Source: Sinorhizobium meliloti (GTDB lineage Bacteria; Pseudomonadota; Alphaproteobacteria; Rhizobiales; Rhizobiaceae). Taken from it: DNA of 64,000 nt. Both the position numbers and the translations under genes were made by a program. Under the pieces are notes generated by a model. It saw nothing but the letters and a program-made list of their open reading frames with translations, made no database searches and was not told the origin of the DNA. Positions 1 to 7,937 of this stretch are shown here, in pieces (position 1 is the first letter of the stretch; every line of letters begins with the position of its first letter). The DNA lies in the NCBI RefSeq assembly GCF_035610345.1, contig NZ_CP141213.1, positions 1,612,001 through 1,676,000 of the forward strand. Reading direction: 5' to 3'.

Positions 1-541
1 CGGCGCCGGCCAGCATGTCGCCGATCGCGAGCCCGAAGGGAACCGGCCCCTGCCCTTCGTCGCCGTTCAGCCACATGACGCCCGAGCGCGCCTGCGCCAG
101 CAGATCCTGGCCGGGACGCTTCACCCAGGGGCCCTCCTCGCCATAACCGCTGATCGAGGTATAGACGATGCGCGGATTGATGGCCCTGACCGCCTCATAG
201 TCCAGCCCCAGCCTTTCGATGACGCCCGGCCGGAAGTTCTGGATCACGACATCGGCCTGCGCGAGAAGCCGCTTCAGTGCGGCAAGATCGGCCTCGTTCT
301 TGAGGTCTATCGCAAGGCTTTCCTTGGCGCGGTTGATCGCATGGAAAATGGTCGAGTCGCCGCCGATCTCGGTGTCGCTCAGATAAAGCCGGCGGGAAAG
401 ATCGCCGCCATCCGGCCGCTCGATCTTGATCACCCGGGCGCCGAGATCCATCAGCCGCAGCGAACAATAGGGGCCGGAAAGAAACTGGCTCATGTCGACG
501 ACCACCAGGCCTGAAAGCGGCAGTTCGGATTCTGTTGTCAT
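1..541 (-). CDS. CaiB/BaiF family CoA-transferase (N-terminal part)
   Basis: The minus strand reads from an ATG at 541 off the left edge, giving about 180 N-terminal residues of a family III CoA-transferase, an enzyme class that moves CoA between acyl acids. The opening ([19 protein letters not shown]), the [14 protein letters not shown] segment and the later [15 protein letters not shown] and ISGYGEEGP segments are characteristic of the family. An AAGGGAAGAG purine stretch lies just upstream of the start. The C-terminal half is outside the window, so the substrate cannot be judged, and the neighbour on the right is unrelated. Confidence 0.88.
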   Translation of the reverse strand, partial: MTTESELPLSGLVVVDMSQFLSGPYCSLRLMDLGARVIKIERPDGGDLSRRLYLSDTEIGGDSTIFHAINRAKESLAIDLKNEADLAALKRLLAQADVVIQNFRPGVIERLGLDYEAVRAINPRIVYTSISGYGEEGPWVKRPGQDLLAQARSGVMWLNGDEGQGPVPFGLAIGDMLAGA

Positions 542-924
542 GCGTGGTTACTCTTCCCTTATGCAGCGGCAACCGGATGTGGACGCCATCCACCTGGACC
601 AAACGAAGCGCTCTCGTCTTCTTATTTGAATACTTAATTCACATATAGGTGGCTTTGACAAGCCGCAAAAGGGACCGAATTCGCTGCGTGGCGCGGCTGA
701 CTGCCGGAAGGGAAACAACGGAAGGACTGGCGATACCTAAACGGATTGGGAGACGCGCTGGCGCCATCGAGAGGCGCCCGGAATGGCGCGCATGGGCAAC
801 ACGTTACAGGGCTCACCGGCTCCGCGGCATTTCCTGCAACAAGCTTCTGTCCAAGATGGCGTCTGGCCAGAACAAGCCGAATGGGACGCAGACCCGTCCA
901 GTATCGCCTGAACCGGAGAGGTTG

Positions 925-1245
925 GATGTCGCGAGACCTGGAAAGTCCCTGCCGGCTGCGGCCGCAGAATTTCGTCTTCGCGGAACAGTCCGTCGGCCAG
1001 GCCATGCGTTGACGGCGGGTGAGTACCGCCATCTGGCGGTCGTGGTACGGCGCGAGATCGGCATTCGGCTCCATCGTCAGGATGGCATACTCCGGCCGGG
1101 CCGGGTCGCCGGCCGCCAAATCCCCGCGAAATGAACCAGTCACCTTTGGTGAGCGAGAAGCTGAAGTTCCTATGGCGAAACTCGGACGCGGGCACCCAGG
1201 CAGCGGCGGGCGGGGAACGTCCGGCCTTCCGATCGGACGCCGTTC
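925..1245 (-). pseudogene. Decayed SRAP (SOS response-associated peptidase) remnant
   Basis: Pieces of an SRAP protein appear on the minus strand in alternating frames. They are a RSEGRTFPARRCL-like piece near 1240-1200, then NFSFSLTKGDWF, then YAILTMEPNADLAPYHDRQ near 1110-1050, then PAGTFQVSR near 945. The order is that of a normal SRAP protein, but at least three frame changes are needed and no start or N-terminal Cys is visible. The intact gene at 1436 lies on the opposite strand, so this is probably a dead inverted relative. The boundaries are approximate. Confidence 0.65.
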
Positions 1246-1435
1246 ACGGCGCCCGCCAACGTCGCGCGGTCGCAGGCCACACGGCCGCTCCACCATCGCC
1301 ACTTCGCCGTCATGGCGCCTTATGATAACGTGGCGCTCGTCGAGCGGACTTCGGACTGGAAACCTTCGCGCGCGTCATAATTAGAACATGCCAGGAACAC
1401 GATTCGGAGACAATCGGACCTGAGACGGAGGATGC

Positions 1436-2026
1436 ATGTGCAATGATTATCGGCTGATGACGGATGTCGCCTCGATCGTCGAGGACTTTGCCGAGCTCAA
1501 GATCAAGATCCGCTTCGGCGAAGGCACCCCGAATCTCGAAGCCCGTGAGGACATCAAGATCACCGATGTTGGGCCGATCGTCAGGGCGATCGACGGAGTG
1601 CCCGATGAGGCCGAGCTCGTACAGCGACGCTGGAGTTGGCCGCGGCCGAACAAGCGGCCGGTGTATAACTTCCGATCAGAGGGACGGGAGTTCAATTCCA
1701 ACCGCTGCCTAATTCTTGCCGACGGCTTTTACGAGTTCACCGATCCGAAGGATCCGAGCAAGAAGCGCAAGGACAAGTGGCTGTTCACCAAGAAGGACGA
1801 GCCGATCTTCTGCATCGCCGGCATCTGGCGCAACACGCCCGAGGTCGGGCAAGCCTTCACCATGCTGACGATGGCGCCGGGGCCCGACATCGCTCCGTAC
1901 CACGATCGACAGATCGTGATCCTTGAGCGCAATGTATGGACTGACTGGCTGAGCCCGAGTGTTTCTGCGAAGTCGCTGATCAAACCCCTTCCGGTAGACA
2001 CGCTATCGGTAGAGCACGTTGGCTAG
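1436..2026 (+). CDS. SRAP family protein (YedK/HMCES-type abasic-site DNA-protein crosslinker)
   Basis: This 196-residue protein begins Met-Cys-Asn, which places the catalytic Cys at position 2 as required in the SRAP family. These proteins crosslink covalently to abasic sites in single-stranded DNA. Other family landmarks are NFRSEGREF, ADGFYEF with the conserved Glu, FCIAGIWR, and the APYHDRQ His segment. The ending PLPVDTLSVEHVG is the usual SRAP C-terminus. A GGAG sits 7 bases before the ATG. Plasmid-borne SRAP genes are common in rhizobia and may help with single-stranded DNA during transfer or damage, which is inference here. A decayed relative lies just upstream on the other strand. 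Confidence 0.9.
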   Translation: MCNDYRLMTDVASIVEDFAELKIKIRFGEGTPNLEAREDIKITDVGPIVRAIDGVPDEAELVQRRWSWPRPNKRPVYNFRSEGREFNSNRCLILADGFYEFTDPKDPSKKRKDKWLFTKKDEPIFCIAGIWRNTPEVGQAFTMLTMAPGPDIAPYHDRQIVILERNVWTDWLSPSVSAKSLIKPLPVDTLSVEHVG

Positions 2027-2212
2027 AGTCTGCTCGATTCTTGATGTGTTCGCGGGCTTCAAATCAGCTTGAGCTTCGTCGCCTGGGCCTGCGTGCCGAC
2101 ATTCAGCGCCCTGCGAGCATTTTCATGTGGATGTTCGCGTAGGTCATGTTCTCGATGGTGGTGATTGCTCTGCGTGTCCAACGTTCCTGCCGTTAGTCGT
2201 TTGTGGTGAACT

Positions 2213-2587
2213 TCAGCCGTGGCGAGTTTCTCGCGTTTCATGCACTTCATCTTGGCTCGGATGTACACGTCCGCCCGCTACAAATGGTGTTTCACCGACC
2301 GGGCGCCAAGCGAATTCCTCGGGCTCCAATGCTGTCAGCTTCAGAATGCTGCCCTCCAATGCCGTTCGTATACCATAGTAAGAGATGACGTCTGTCGCGA
2401 CGACCCGCATCAAAATCCCTCTACCGACAGCTCTCACGACGGCCTCGCCATCGATGAACTTGAAGGTCTTTTCCATTCCGTTGTCCACGATTGAGACGCA
2501 AAATTCGGCAAACCGTTGGGAGACCGTCTCGATGAGGTTCCTTGAACCGGGGACGGAGACACAGCACTCCGAGAGGTGCTCATACAT
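2213..2587 (-). CDS. Small DUF2218-like protein
   Basis: This 124-residue protein is read from an ATG at 2587, 55 bases after the stop of the PLP enzyme on the same strand, so the two are probably co-transcribed. Its layout resembles DUF2218 (a helix RNLIETVSQRFAEFC, a strand pair FKFIDGEAVVRAV and LMRVVATD, then a helix ending LTALEPEEFAWRP). The match is by eye and the function of that family is unknown. There is no signal peptide or membrane segment. The last 25 residues are polar and lie beyond the probable domain. A coding role is supported by the gene pair arrangement more than by motif strength. Confidence 0.5.
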   Translation of the reverse strand: MYEHLSECCVSVPGSRNLIETVSQRFAEFCVSIVDNGMEKTFKFIDGEAVVRAVGRGILMRVVATDVISYYGIRTALEGSILKLTALEPEEFAWRPVGETPFVAGGRVHPSQDEVHETRETRHG

Positions 2588-2641
2588 GTTCGCTCCTTGT
2601 AAGTTTCAACGTTGGGCGTGGTCTTGGTGCAGCACAGGCTC

Positions 2642-3886
2642 TTATCTGTTCGTCAGCACGTCTTGGATCGCGGTGCCCACCGCCCGGATGTCTTCTTCAG
2701 AGTGTCCGGCCGTGGGGCAAAGCCGCAACCCTGCCCTCCCCCGTGCAACGGTGGGAAAGAAGATCGCCGACGTATAGAAACCGCGGTCGAGCAAAGCTCT
2801 TGCGGCTTCAATGGCCGTCACCTCGTCGCCTATCTCGACCGTTCGTATCGGCAACGGTGAGCCTTGCTGGTCTGTGGGAACGAGGCTGTCGAACAAGGCG
2901 ATTCTGCTTCGAAGTCCCTGTTGTAGCTTCGTGAGTTCTTGCGTTAGGTGCAGTTGCTGCGACGCGCGCGCCGCGCCGATTGCCGCGACATTCAGCGACG
3001 CCGAAAACGCATGAGCGACCGCGAATCTTCGAAACAGTTCCTCTTGCCGCGCCGTTCCAAGCATGATCAAGCCTCCTGAGGCGCCGAAGCCCTTTCCGAG
3101 CGAAGCCGCAATTATCGTCCGCTCCCCAAGGTGCCCGCTCATTTGCGATCTGGCAAAGCCTTCCCCGTGCTTGCCGAAGATTGATATGCCATGTGCGTCA
3201 TCTATATAGAGGAAGAGGCCATAGCGGTCCTGCAGGCGCCTTAGCTCCTCGATGTCGGCGCTTCCGCCCATCGAATAGACGCCGTCGCAAACGAAGGCGA
3301 CCGATTCGTTCGCGCGGCAGAGCATCTCGAGCGCGTCGAGATCGTTGTGAGCAATGGTCTCGACGCGAGTTTCGGCGGCAATGGTTTCCTTGTGAAAGGC
3401 AAGCGTCGCGTGGGCGAAGCGATCGAACACCATCAGCGGCTTAACGCCACCTGTGAGATGCCCGGAAGCAATCAGCGGCAACGCGCTCATGTTAGCTGCG
3501 AGCACTGTGGTATAAGTAATCACACGCGCATCGAACAACTCCGACAGCGCCGCCTCCAAGTCACCGAGAATCGAGAAATTGAGACGCGTCCTTGCGCATG
3601 ACCAATGAAGCGCGCCGTAATCTTTCAGTGCGTCAACGGCACCCGCAACGACCTGCGGATGGTTGTCCAAGCCAAGATAGGAGCAACGCACGAAGTCGAC
3701 GACCCGACGTCCCCGGTCATGGGTTAGTGCCACGGCGCGATTCTCTAAGGGTCGCCCGTAAATCGCCATCAAGCCCTGAAAATGCGCGGCATCGAAATGG
3801 CTTTGGGCGTACTGAATTAAACTGGCGGTATTCCTTTGGGCACCCTTGCCAGAAATACTTCCCTGCCCTGGCGCTTTTTCTTCCAT
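2642..3886 (-). CDS. Alpha-oxoamine synthase-type PLP-dependent enzyme
   Basis: This 414-residue fold-type I PLP enzyme belongs to the family of 8-amino-7-oxononanoate synthase, 5-aminolevulinate synthase, serine palmitoyltransferase and CqsA. These enzymes condense an amino acid with an acyl-CoA to give an alpha-aminoketone. Visible landmarks are the N-terminal CSYLGLDNHP, the cofactor-binding YIDDAHG around residue 230 and the Schiff-base lysine in SLGKGFGASGG near residue 265. The product cannot be assigned: no biotin, haem or sphingolipid genes are nearby, and the protein is not an obvious CqsA. It is followed by the DUF2218-like gene. Its Shine-Dalgarno (GGGAG) is part of an inverted repeat (3891-3930). 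Confidence 0.85.
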   Translation of the reverse strand: MEEKAPGQGSISGKGAQRNTASLIQYAQSHFDAAHFQGLMAIYGRPLENRAVALTHDRGRRVVDFVRCSYLGLDNHPQVVAGAVDALKDYGALHWSCARTRLNFSILGDLEAALSELFDARVITYTTVLAANMSALPLIASGHLTGGVKPLMVFDRFAHATLAFHKETIAAETRVETIAHNDLDALEMLCRANESVAFVCDGVYSMGGSADIEELRRLQDRYGLFLYIDDAHGISIFGKHGEGFARSQMSGHLGERTIIAASLGKGFGASGGLIMLGTARQEELFRRFAVAHAFSASLNVAAIGAARASQQLHLTQELTKLQQGLRSRIALFDSLVPTDQQGSPLPIRTVEIGDEVTAIEAARALLDRGFYTSAIFFPTVARGRAGLRLCPTAGHSEEDIRAVGTAIQDVLTNR

Positions 3887-3890
3887 TCTA

Positions 3891-3930
3891 AAATCTCCCG
3901 AGACTTGAGCGGCGAATGCACGGGAGATTT
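3891..3930 (-). promoter_or_regulatory. Inverted repeat covering the ribosome binding site of the PLP enzyme
   Basis: AAATCTCCCG (3891-3900) and CGGGAGATTT (3921-3930) are perfect 10-base arms with a 20-base spacer. Read on the minus strand, the downstream arm contains the GGGAG that precedes the ATG at 3886. The hairpin would hide the Shine-Dalgarno, or it could end transcripts from the upstream regulator gene (four T residues follow the arm). Confidence 0.6.
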
Positions 3931-3962
3931 ATTTGTTTAGGCGCTGAACTCAACGAAGTATT

Positions 3963-3991
3963 TGCGAAATATCTTCACGCTGAATTTCGCA
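3963..3991. promoter_or_regulatory. Candidate operator dyad upstream of the PLP enzyme
   Basis: TGCGAAAT (3963-3970) and ATTTCGCA (3984-3991) form perfect 8-base arms around a 13-base spacer. They lie in the AT-rich 185-base gap between the regulator gene and the PLP enzyme gene. The size and position suit a dimeric winged-helix regulator, but no binding protein is known. Confidence 0.4.
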
Positions 3992-4070
3992 TTCCGCGTA
4001 AAATTACGGTTGAGTTTTCCTTTCCCTGCACTTTTGAAAAAAATATGAGAAGTGTGAAACGTATCCGAAC

Positions 4071-4820
4071 TCAATCGGGGCCATAATCAATGTCGATCGC
4101 ATAGCCGGTGGCCCGTATTGTGCGAATAAGAGGATGACCGGTCAGGCGCTCAAGCTCCCGACGCAAGCGACCGACATGCACATCCACGGTGCGCGGCTGC
4201 ACGTAGCGATTTGATGGCCACGCCGCTTCGATCAGTTCCAGACGGCTCCGCACCCGGCCTGGTGCCTCAAGCAGGCATCGCAGCAGGTTGAATTCGATGG
4301 CACCGAATTGAACGTCTTCATCACCATATCTGACGAGACGGCGCCCAGGCTCGAGTCTTAACTCGCCAAAGGTCTCAGCGGCGTCTTCGCTAGCGGGATG
4401 TGTCGGCTGCTTATCATTCGCACGATTGTTCGGCAGAGAACCAAGGTAAGCAAGCAGCCTTGCCGGCGAGACCGGGCGCACGAAGTTTTCGTCAACCCCC
4501 GCTTTCAACAGTGCTAGATAGTGCCGCTCATTGCCCGACGAAACGAGGGCGATAGTCGGGATACGCGAGGTTACGTCGTTAGCCTTTATGGCGGCACATG
4601 TTCTCACCGTGAGCTCTGAATCCTCTGCTGAATCCAGGATGATTGCTGTGGCCGGCCTTAGCACAGCCTGATCCACTACCTCTTCTTCGCTCACCAAAAT
4701 CGTCTGAAAGCCCTCGGACGCGAGGATGTGTGCAAGCAGCACGTAGAAGTTCGCATTACCAGAGCAGATCAGGACCAAGTGTTTTGTGTGCTGAGCCTTC
4801 GTGCTTTCAAGCTGTCTCAT
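4071..4820 (-). CDS. OmpR/PhoB-type winged-helix regulator with degenerate receiver domain
   Basis: This protein of about 249 residues has an N-terminal receiver-like domain and a C-terminal PhoB/OmpR winged helix (FGAIEFNLLRCLLEAPGRV, RTVDVHVGRLRRELE, IRTIRATGYAI). The receiver looks inactive or altered. The usual acidic pair after beta-1 is replaced by CSGNANF and the conserved Lys by Arg (FVRPVSP), although an Asp remains in IILDSAED. No sensor kinase gene is nearby. I prefer the ATG at 4820, which follows GGGAAGAG; an in-frame GTG at 4850 is an alternative. It is paralogous to the regulator at 6442-7140. Part of the GntR-type palindrome lies about 140 bases upstream of this start. Confidence 0.82.
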   Translation of the reverse strand: MRQLESTKAQHTKHLVLICSGNANFYVLLAHILASEGFQTILVSEEEVVDQAVLRPATAIILDSAEDSELTVRTCAAIKANDVTSRIPTIALVSSGNERHYLALLKAGVDENFVRPVSPARLLAYLGSLPNNRANDKQPTHPASEDAAETFGELRLEPGRRLVRYGDEDVQFGAIEFNLLRCLLEAPGRVRSRLELIEAAWPSNRYVQPRTVDVHVGRLRRELERLTGHPLIRTIRATGYAIDIDYGPD

Positions 4821-4956
4821 CGCCGTTCTCTTCCCGATATTTGATGTCACAAAAATCGGAAATAGTATGGTCGCGGCTCCTACGTAATCCCTAGAATTTT
4901 AGAGATATTGCGCGAAATAGCCATAAACGTGTAAACGCCACGCGCTTTTCGTTCTA

Positions 4957-4969
4957 TTTTGTTGCAACA
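4957..4969. promoter_or_regulatory. Partial copy of the TTTTGTTGCAACAAAA palindrome
   Basis: TTTTGTTGCAACA matches 13 of the 16 bases of the palindrome at 11060-11075, including the whole TGTTGCAACA core. A second TTTTTGTTG half-site follows at 4970-4978. It lies upstream of the regulator gene ending at 4071 and before the broken NTase-HEPN gene. Confidence 0.5.
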
Positions 4970-5066
4970 TTTTTGTTGAATTTCGACGTGAGATGGGCAC
5001 TCTGTGGGATCAGCGAACCGGGTTAGCTATTCATGCACCATGACATCAGAGAACGCGCCAGAACCG

Positions 5067-5984
5067 ATGAAGACCAGCCTCGACCATCTTCCGCTTCGAA
5101 AACAGCGCGAACTCGCGCGCATCGTCGAGGTCCTGCACGAGGAATTCGAGGACGCCCTCAAGGAGGGGATGGCCGACTTCGAGAAGCTTGGCCGCATTCT
5201 GAAGATCATCCTCTTCGGTTCTTATGCCCGATGAACATGGGTCGACGAGCCGCACACGAGGAAGGGACACAAATCGGATTACGATCTCCTGATCGTCGTC
5301 AACCACAGGAAGCTCACAGATTTTTCGACCTACTGGCACAAGGCGCAGGAGCGCCTCATGCACTTGCCGGAGATCGGACGCCAGTAAGCCTCATCGTTCA
5401 TTCAAGACGGGAAGTAAACAGGGCACTTTACGATGGACAGTATTTTTTCTTCGAAATCCGCCGCGATGGCATCCTCCTCTATGAGCGGGACGACGGGCCG
5501 CTGGCCGAACCGAGACCGCGTACGTCGGCCCGCCCTGCGAATAGCGGTCGAGCATTTCGACGACCGTATGCCGCATGCTCGGAAATTCGCGAAGGGCGCC
5601 TCGTTCTATCTGAAGGAGCGCGATCCGAAAGAGGCTGCGTTTTTGCTTCATCAATCGATCGAGCAGGCGTATTCAGCACTCTTGCTTGTCCTGACGAGCT
5701 ACAGCCCTGCATCCCACAATCTGAGGCATCTGCGCAGCCTCGCCGAGGAACGAGATCAGCGACTTGCTGAGGCTTGGCCGCGCGATCAGCATCAATATCT
5801 AGCGTGGTTCAACATCTTGAATGGGGCTTACGTCAAGTCTCGGTACTCGAAGCGCTATGAAATCAGCGAAGAAGCCTTTGCCTGGCTCGTTGAAAGAGCC
5901 CGTCGGCTGATTGCCGACGTGGAAGCGATCTGCATCGAACATCTGGATCGCCTTCGAAAACACGCAGAAGATGATCTCGACTGA
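5067..5984 (+). pseudogene. Nucleotidyltransferase-HEPN fusion gene, inactivated
   Basis: A protein with an N-terminal MNT-type nucleotidyltransferase domain and a C-terminal HEPN domain can be rebuilt across three reading-frame blocks. Block 1 starts with MKTSLDHLP at 5067 and holds the GSYAR motif. It is interrupted by TGA at 5232 (where the family has Gly) and then continues in frame as TWVDEP and SDYDLLIVVNH to a stop at 5385. Block 2 (TPVSLIVHS, YFFFEIRRDGILLYE) is in another frame. Block 3 (ASFYLKERDPKEAAFLLHQ through to AEDDLD) is the HEPN domain in a third alignment and ends at 5984. One nonsense change and two frameshifts make it a pseudogene. Fused MNT-HEPN proteins are related to toxin-antitoxin and defence systems. 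Confidence 0.78.
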
Positions 5985-6131
5985 GTCCGGAAAGGGACAG
6001 TCTTCGCTTGTGATAGACACATTTGCCAGGGACGGCACGATGAGAACCAAATGGTTCTGTGGCTCGCGAAAGCTGAGTTCCAACGTCCGGCAACCCATTG
6101 ATCCCCTGCGCCGGACAGCAGGAGGTTCAGC

Positions 6132-6362
6132 GTGTCCAAGATTTTTTCCAATCCCGCCATCGGGGAGCAAAGCCCCCGGAAAGACGACTTCTGGCAGAAG
6201 CATCAACAGGAGGAAGTGGTGGAGGCGGCGATCGGCCTCTATGGCAACGAAGCCGCAATTGCGGCCGCCTATTGCGCGCTCGAGGCCTGGACCGAACGCC
6301 GACACGGCGATTACGGCTTCTGGTTTGAGGTATTCCTACGGCTTAGAAACCGCTTGATTTAG
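6132..6362 (+). CDS. Small conserved hypothetical protein (76 aa)
   Basis: A GTG start at 6132 follows a strong GGAGG with a 6-base gap and opens a 76-residue soluble protein. It has an acidic, alanine-rich middle (EEVVEAAIGLYGNEAAIAAA) and an aromatic tail (DYGFWFEVFLRL). The composition, ribosome binding site and resemblance to small rhizobial proteins of unknown function support a real gene. It has no signal peptide or membrane helix. It lies after the NTase-HEPN remnant on the same strand and converges with the regulator that ends at 6442. I cannot assign a function. Confidence 0.62.
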   Translation: MSKIFSNPAIGEQSPRKDDFWQKHQQEEVVEAAIGLYGNEAAIAAAYCALEAWTERRHGDYGFWFEVFLRLRNRLI

Positions 6363-6441
6363 CAGTTCATCTATTCAGAGGGCGCGCCTTGCGGCTGTCA
6401 GTGGTCGAGCAAGGCGCTACCCGGCCTAAATTGGGAAACGC

Positions 6442-7140
6442 TCAATTTCGCGCTGGCGGAGCGAGCCCGTCGAGCGCGTAGCCAATGGACCGTACGGTGC
6501 GGATAACATCTGGCCCATAGTGGTTCAGCGCGCGCCTGATGTGACCGATATGGATATCGACAGTGCGGAGCTCGACTTCAGCTTCAGGCGGCCAGCCCGC
6601 GGCGATGAGATCGTCACGACTGTGCACCACATTTGGCATCTTCATAAGATGCAGAAGCAGTCTGAACTGTAGCGCGGAAAGGCTTACAGTGTGGCCGTTT
6701 CGCGTAACACGAACCCTGGTGACATTCATCTCGATATCCGCGTGCCGGAATATCTCCTCGCGTGAGACGCCACGGCGGGAGTCGTCGGGCAAGTTCGTTT
6801 GAATGCCCTTGAGGAACGCGAGCAGGTGTCGCGGATCGTAGGGACTGCATATGACCACGTCGATCCCGAGACTGCTGAGATCCTTGCTCGGTGCATTCGC
6901 AAAGACGGCGACTGGCGGGCGGTCGCTGATTGCCTTTATGCGGCGGCAAAGGGCAGGCGCCTCCAGGCGTCGATCGGAACAATCGACCAGGACAGCGAGC
7001 GGCCTTTCGGTCTCGATTGTACCAATCAGTTCGCTCGCATCGGAGCGAATCTGGACGGGAAATCCCTCGGTCTCGAGAATGTACTCGAGCAGAAGAAAGA
7101 GCTCCGCATTGCCCGTATAAATCAGCACACCCGCATGCAT
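6442..7140 (-). CDS. Second OmpR-type winged-helix regulator with pseudo-receiver domain
   Basis: This protein of about 232 residues has the same layout as the regulator at 4071-4820: a receiver-like domain, then a winged helix (LSALQFRLLLHLMKMPNVV, RTVDIHIGHIRRALN, IRTVRSIGYALDG). The receiver has YTGNAELF where the acidic pair should be and CSPYDP where Lys-Pro should be, but keeps an Asp in VLVDCSD. It is the last gene of the aminotransferase/ThDP/SDR operon. An upstream TTG at 7164 overlaps the SDR stop as TTGA. The ATG at 7140 with GGAG 12 bases before it is the other choice and is used here. As part of the operon it may sense a pathway intermediate rather than a phosphate, which is inference. 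Confidence 0.8.
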   Translation of the reverse strand: MHAGVLIYTGNAELFLLLEYILETEGFPVQIRSDASELIGTIETERPLAVLVDCSDRRLEAPALCRRIKAISDRPPVAVFANAPSKDLSSLGIDVVICSPYDPRHLLAFLKGIQTNLPDDSRRGVSREEIFRHADIEMNVTRVRVTRNGHTVSLSALQFRLLLHLMKMPNVVHSRDDLIAAGWPPEAEVELRTVDIHIGHIRRALNHYGPDVIRTVRSIGYALDGLAPPARN

Positions 7141-7160
7141 TCCGCACCCGGTCTCCAACT

Positions 7161-7937
7161 TCAAAGTGGCGCGTATTCTCCGCCATTGACGTCTATGATC
7201 GCGCCATTGATGAAGGCTGCTCCGTCGGAGGTCAGGAAACCGATGGCCGCCGCGACTTCTTCAGGCTCCCCCAGGCGGCCCGCGGGAATGCGGGCAACTG
7301 CTGTGCGATTGACCTCGCTGTCACGCGGACCGGCCATCTCCGTGGCAATCCTTCCTGGCGCAACGACATTCACCGTAATTGAGTGCGCCGCGTACCGTGA
7401 GACCAGCGAGCGGGCAAAGCCCGCAAGTGCGGCTTTCGAGGCGACATAGGCGGTGCCCGCGATTTTCGGGAGCGCACGACCGGCAATGGACCCGACAAGA
7501 ACGACCCGGCCAAAACCTTGCGCGCACATGCCGGGCAAGACCGCCTGGCAGCAAAGCATTGTCCCGGTGAGGTTGACGGAAAGAACCGTGTTCCATTCTT
7601 GGAGTGTGATCTCTTGGAATGGGGTCGGCCCGTAGAGCCCCTTGGGCGATATGCCGGCATTGCAAACGAGAATGTCTGCTCTGCCCCAGCAATCGTCCAA
7701 TTCCCGAAAGAATGACGTTATCTGCGCCGGCTCACCGAGATCGACAGCGCGCGCGAACACCCGCTCGGAGCCGAAATCCTGACAAAGAGCTTGGTCGGCG
7801 CTTTCAACATTGACGAGCTTCTGCCCGAAGAGGGCGACCCGGCATCCACGCTCCAACAAGAGACGGGATGTTGCCAACCCGATACCGGAAGTGCCGCCGG
7901 TGACGACGGCAATTCGTGCTTTAGAATCGCAACTCAT
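7161..7937 (-). CDS. SDR-family NAD(P)-dependent oxidoreductase
   Basis: This 258-residue classical short-chain dehydrogenase/reductase is FabG-like. The nucleotide-binding TGGTSGIG is near residue 14, the NAG motif is present, the catalytic Ser is in VGSIAG, and the Tyr/Lys pair is in AYVASK. The C-terminal INGAIIDVNGGE segment is also standard. Its ATG overlaps the ThDP enzyme stop as ATGA, so the two are translationally coupled. The substrate is unknown. In this operon it could reduce the keto or acyloin product of the ThDP enzyme, which is inference from position only. Confidence 0.9.
   Translation of the reverse strand: MSCDSKARIAVVTGGTSGIGLATSRLLLERGCRVALFGQKLVNVESADQALCQDFGSERVFARAVDLGEPAQITSFFRELDDCWGRADILVCNAGISPKGLYGPTPFQEITLQEWNTVLSVNLTGTMLCCQAVLPGMCAQGFGRVVLVGSIAGRALPKIAGTAYVASKAALAGFARSLVSRYAAHSITVNVVAPGRIATEMAGPRDSEVNRTAVARIPAGRLGEPEEVAAAIGFLTSDGAAFINGAIIDVNGGEYAPL

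Noticed and set aside
634..1302. A 222-codon minus-strand open frame
   Set aside because: Only one segment matches the SRAP family and the matching pieces change frame, so it is a remnant and not an intact gene.
2642..3886. CqsA-type autoinducer synthase
   Set aside because: The family is right, but CqsA hallmarks and a CqsS-like sensor are missing, so only the superfamily is claimed.
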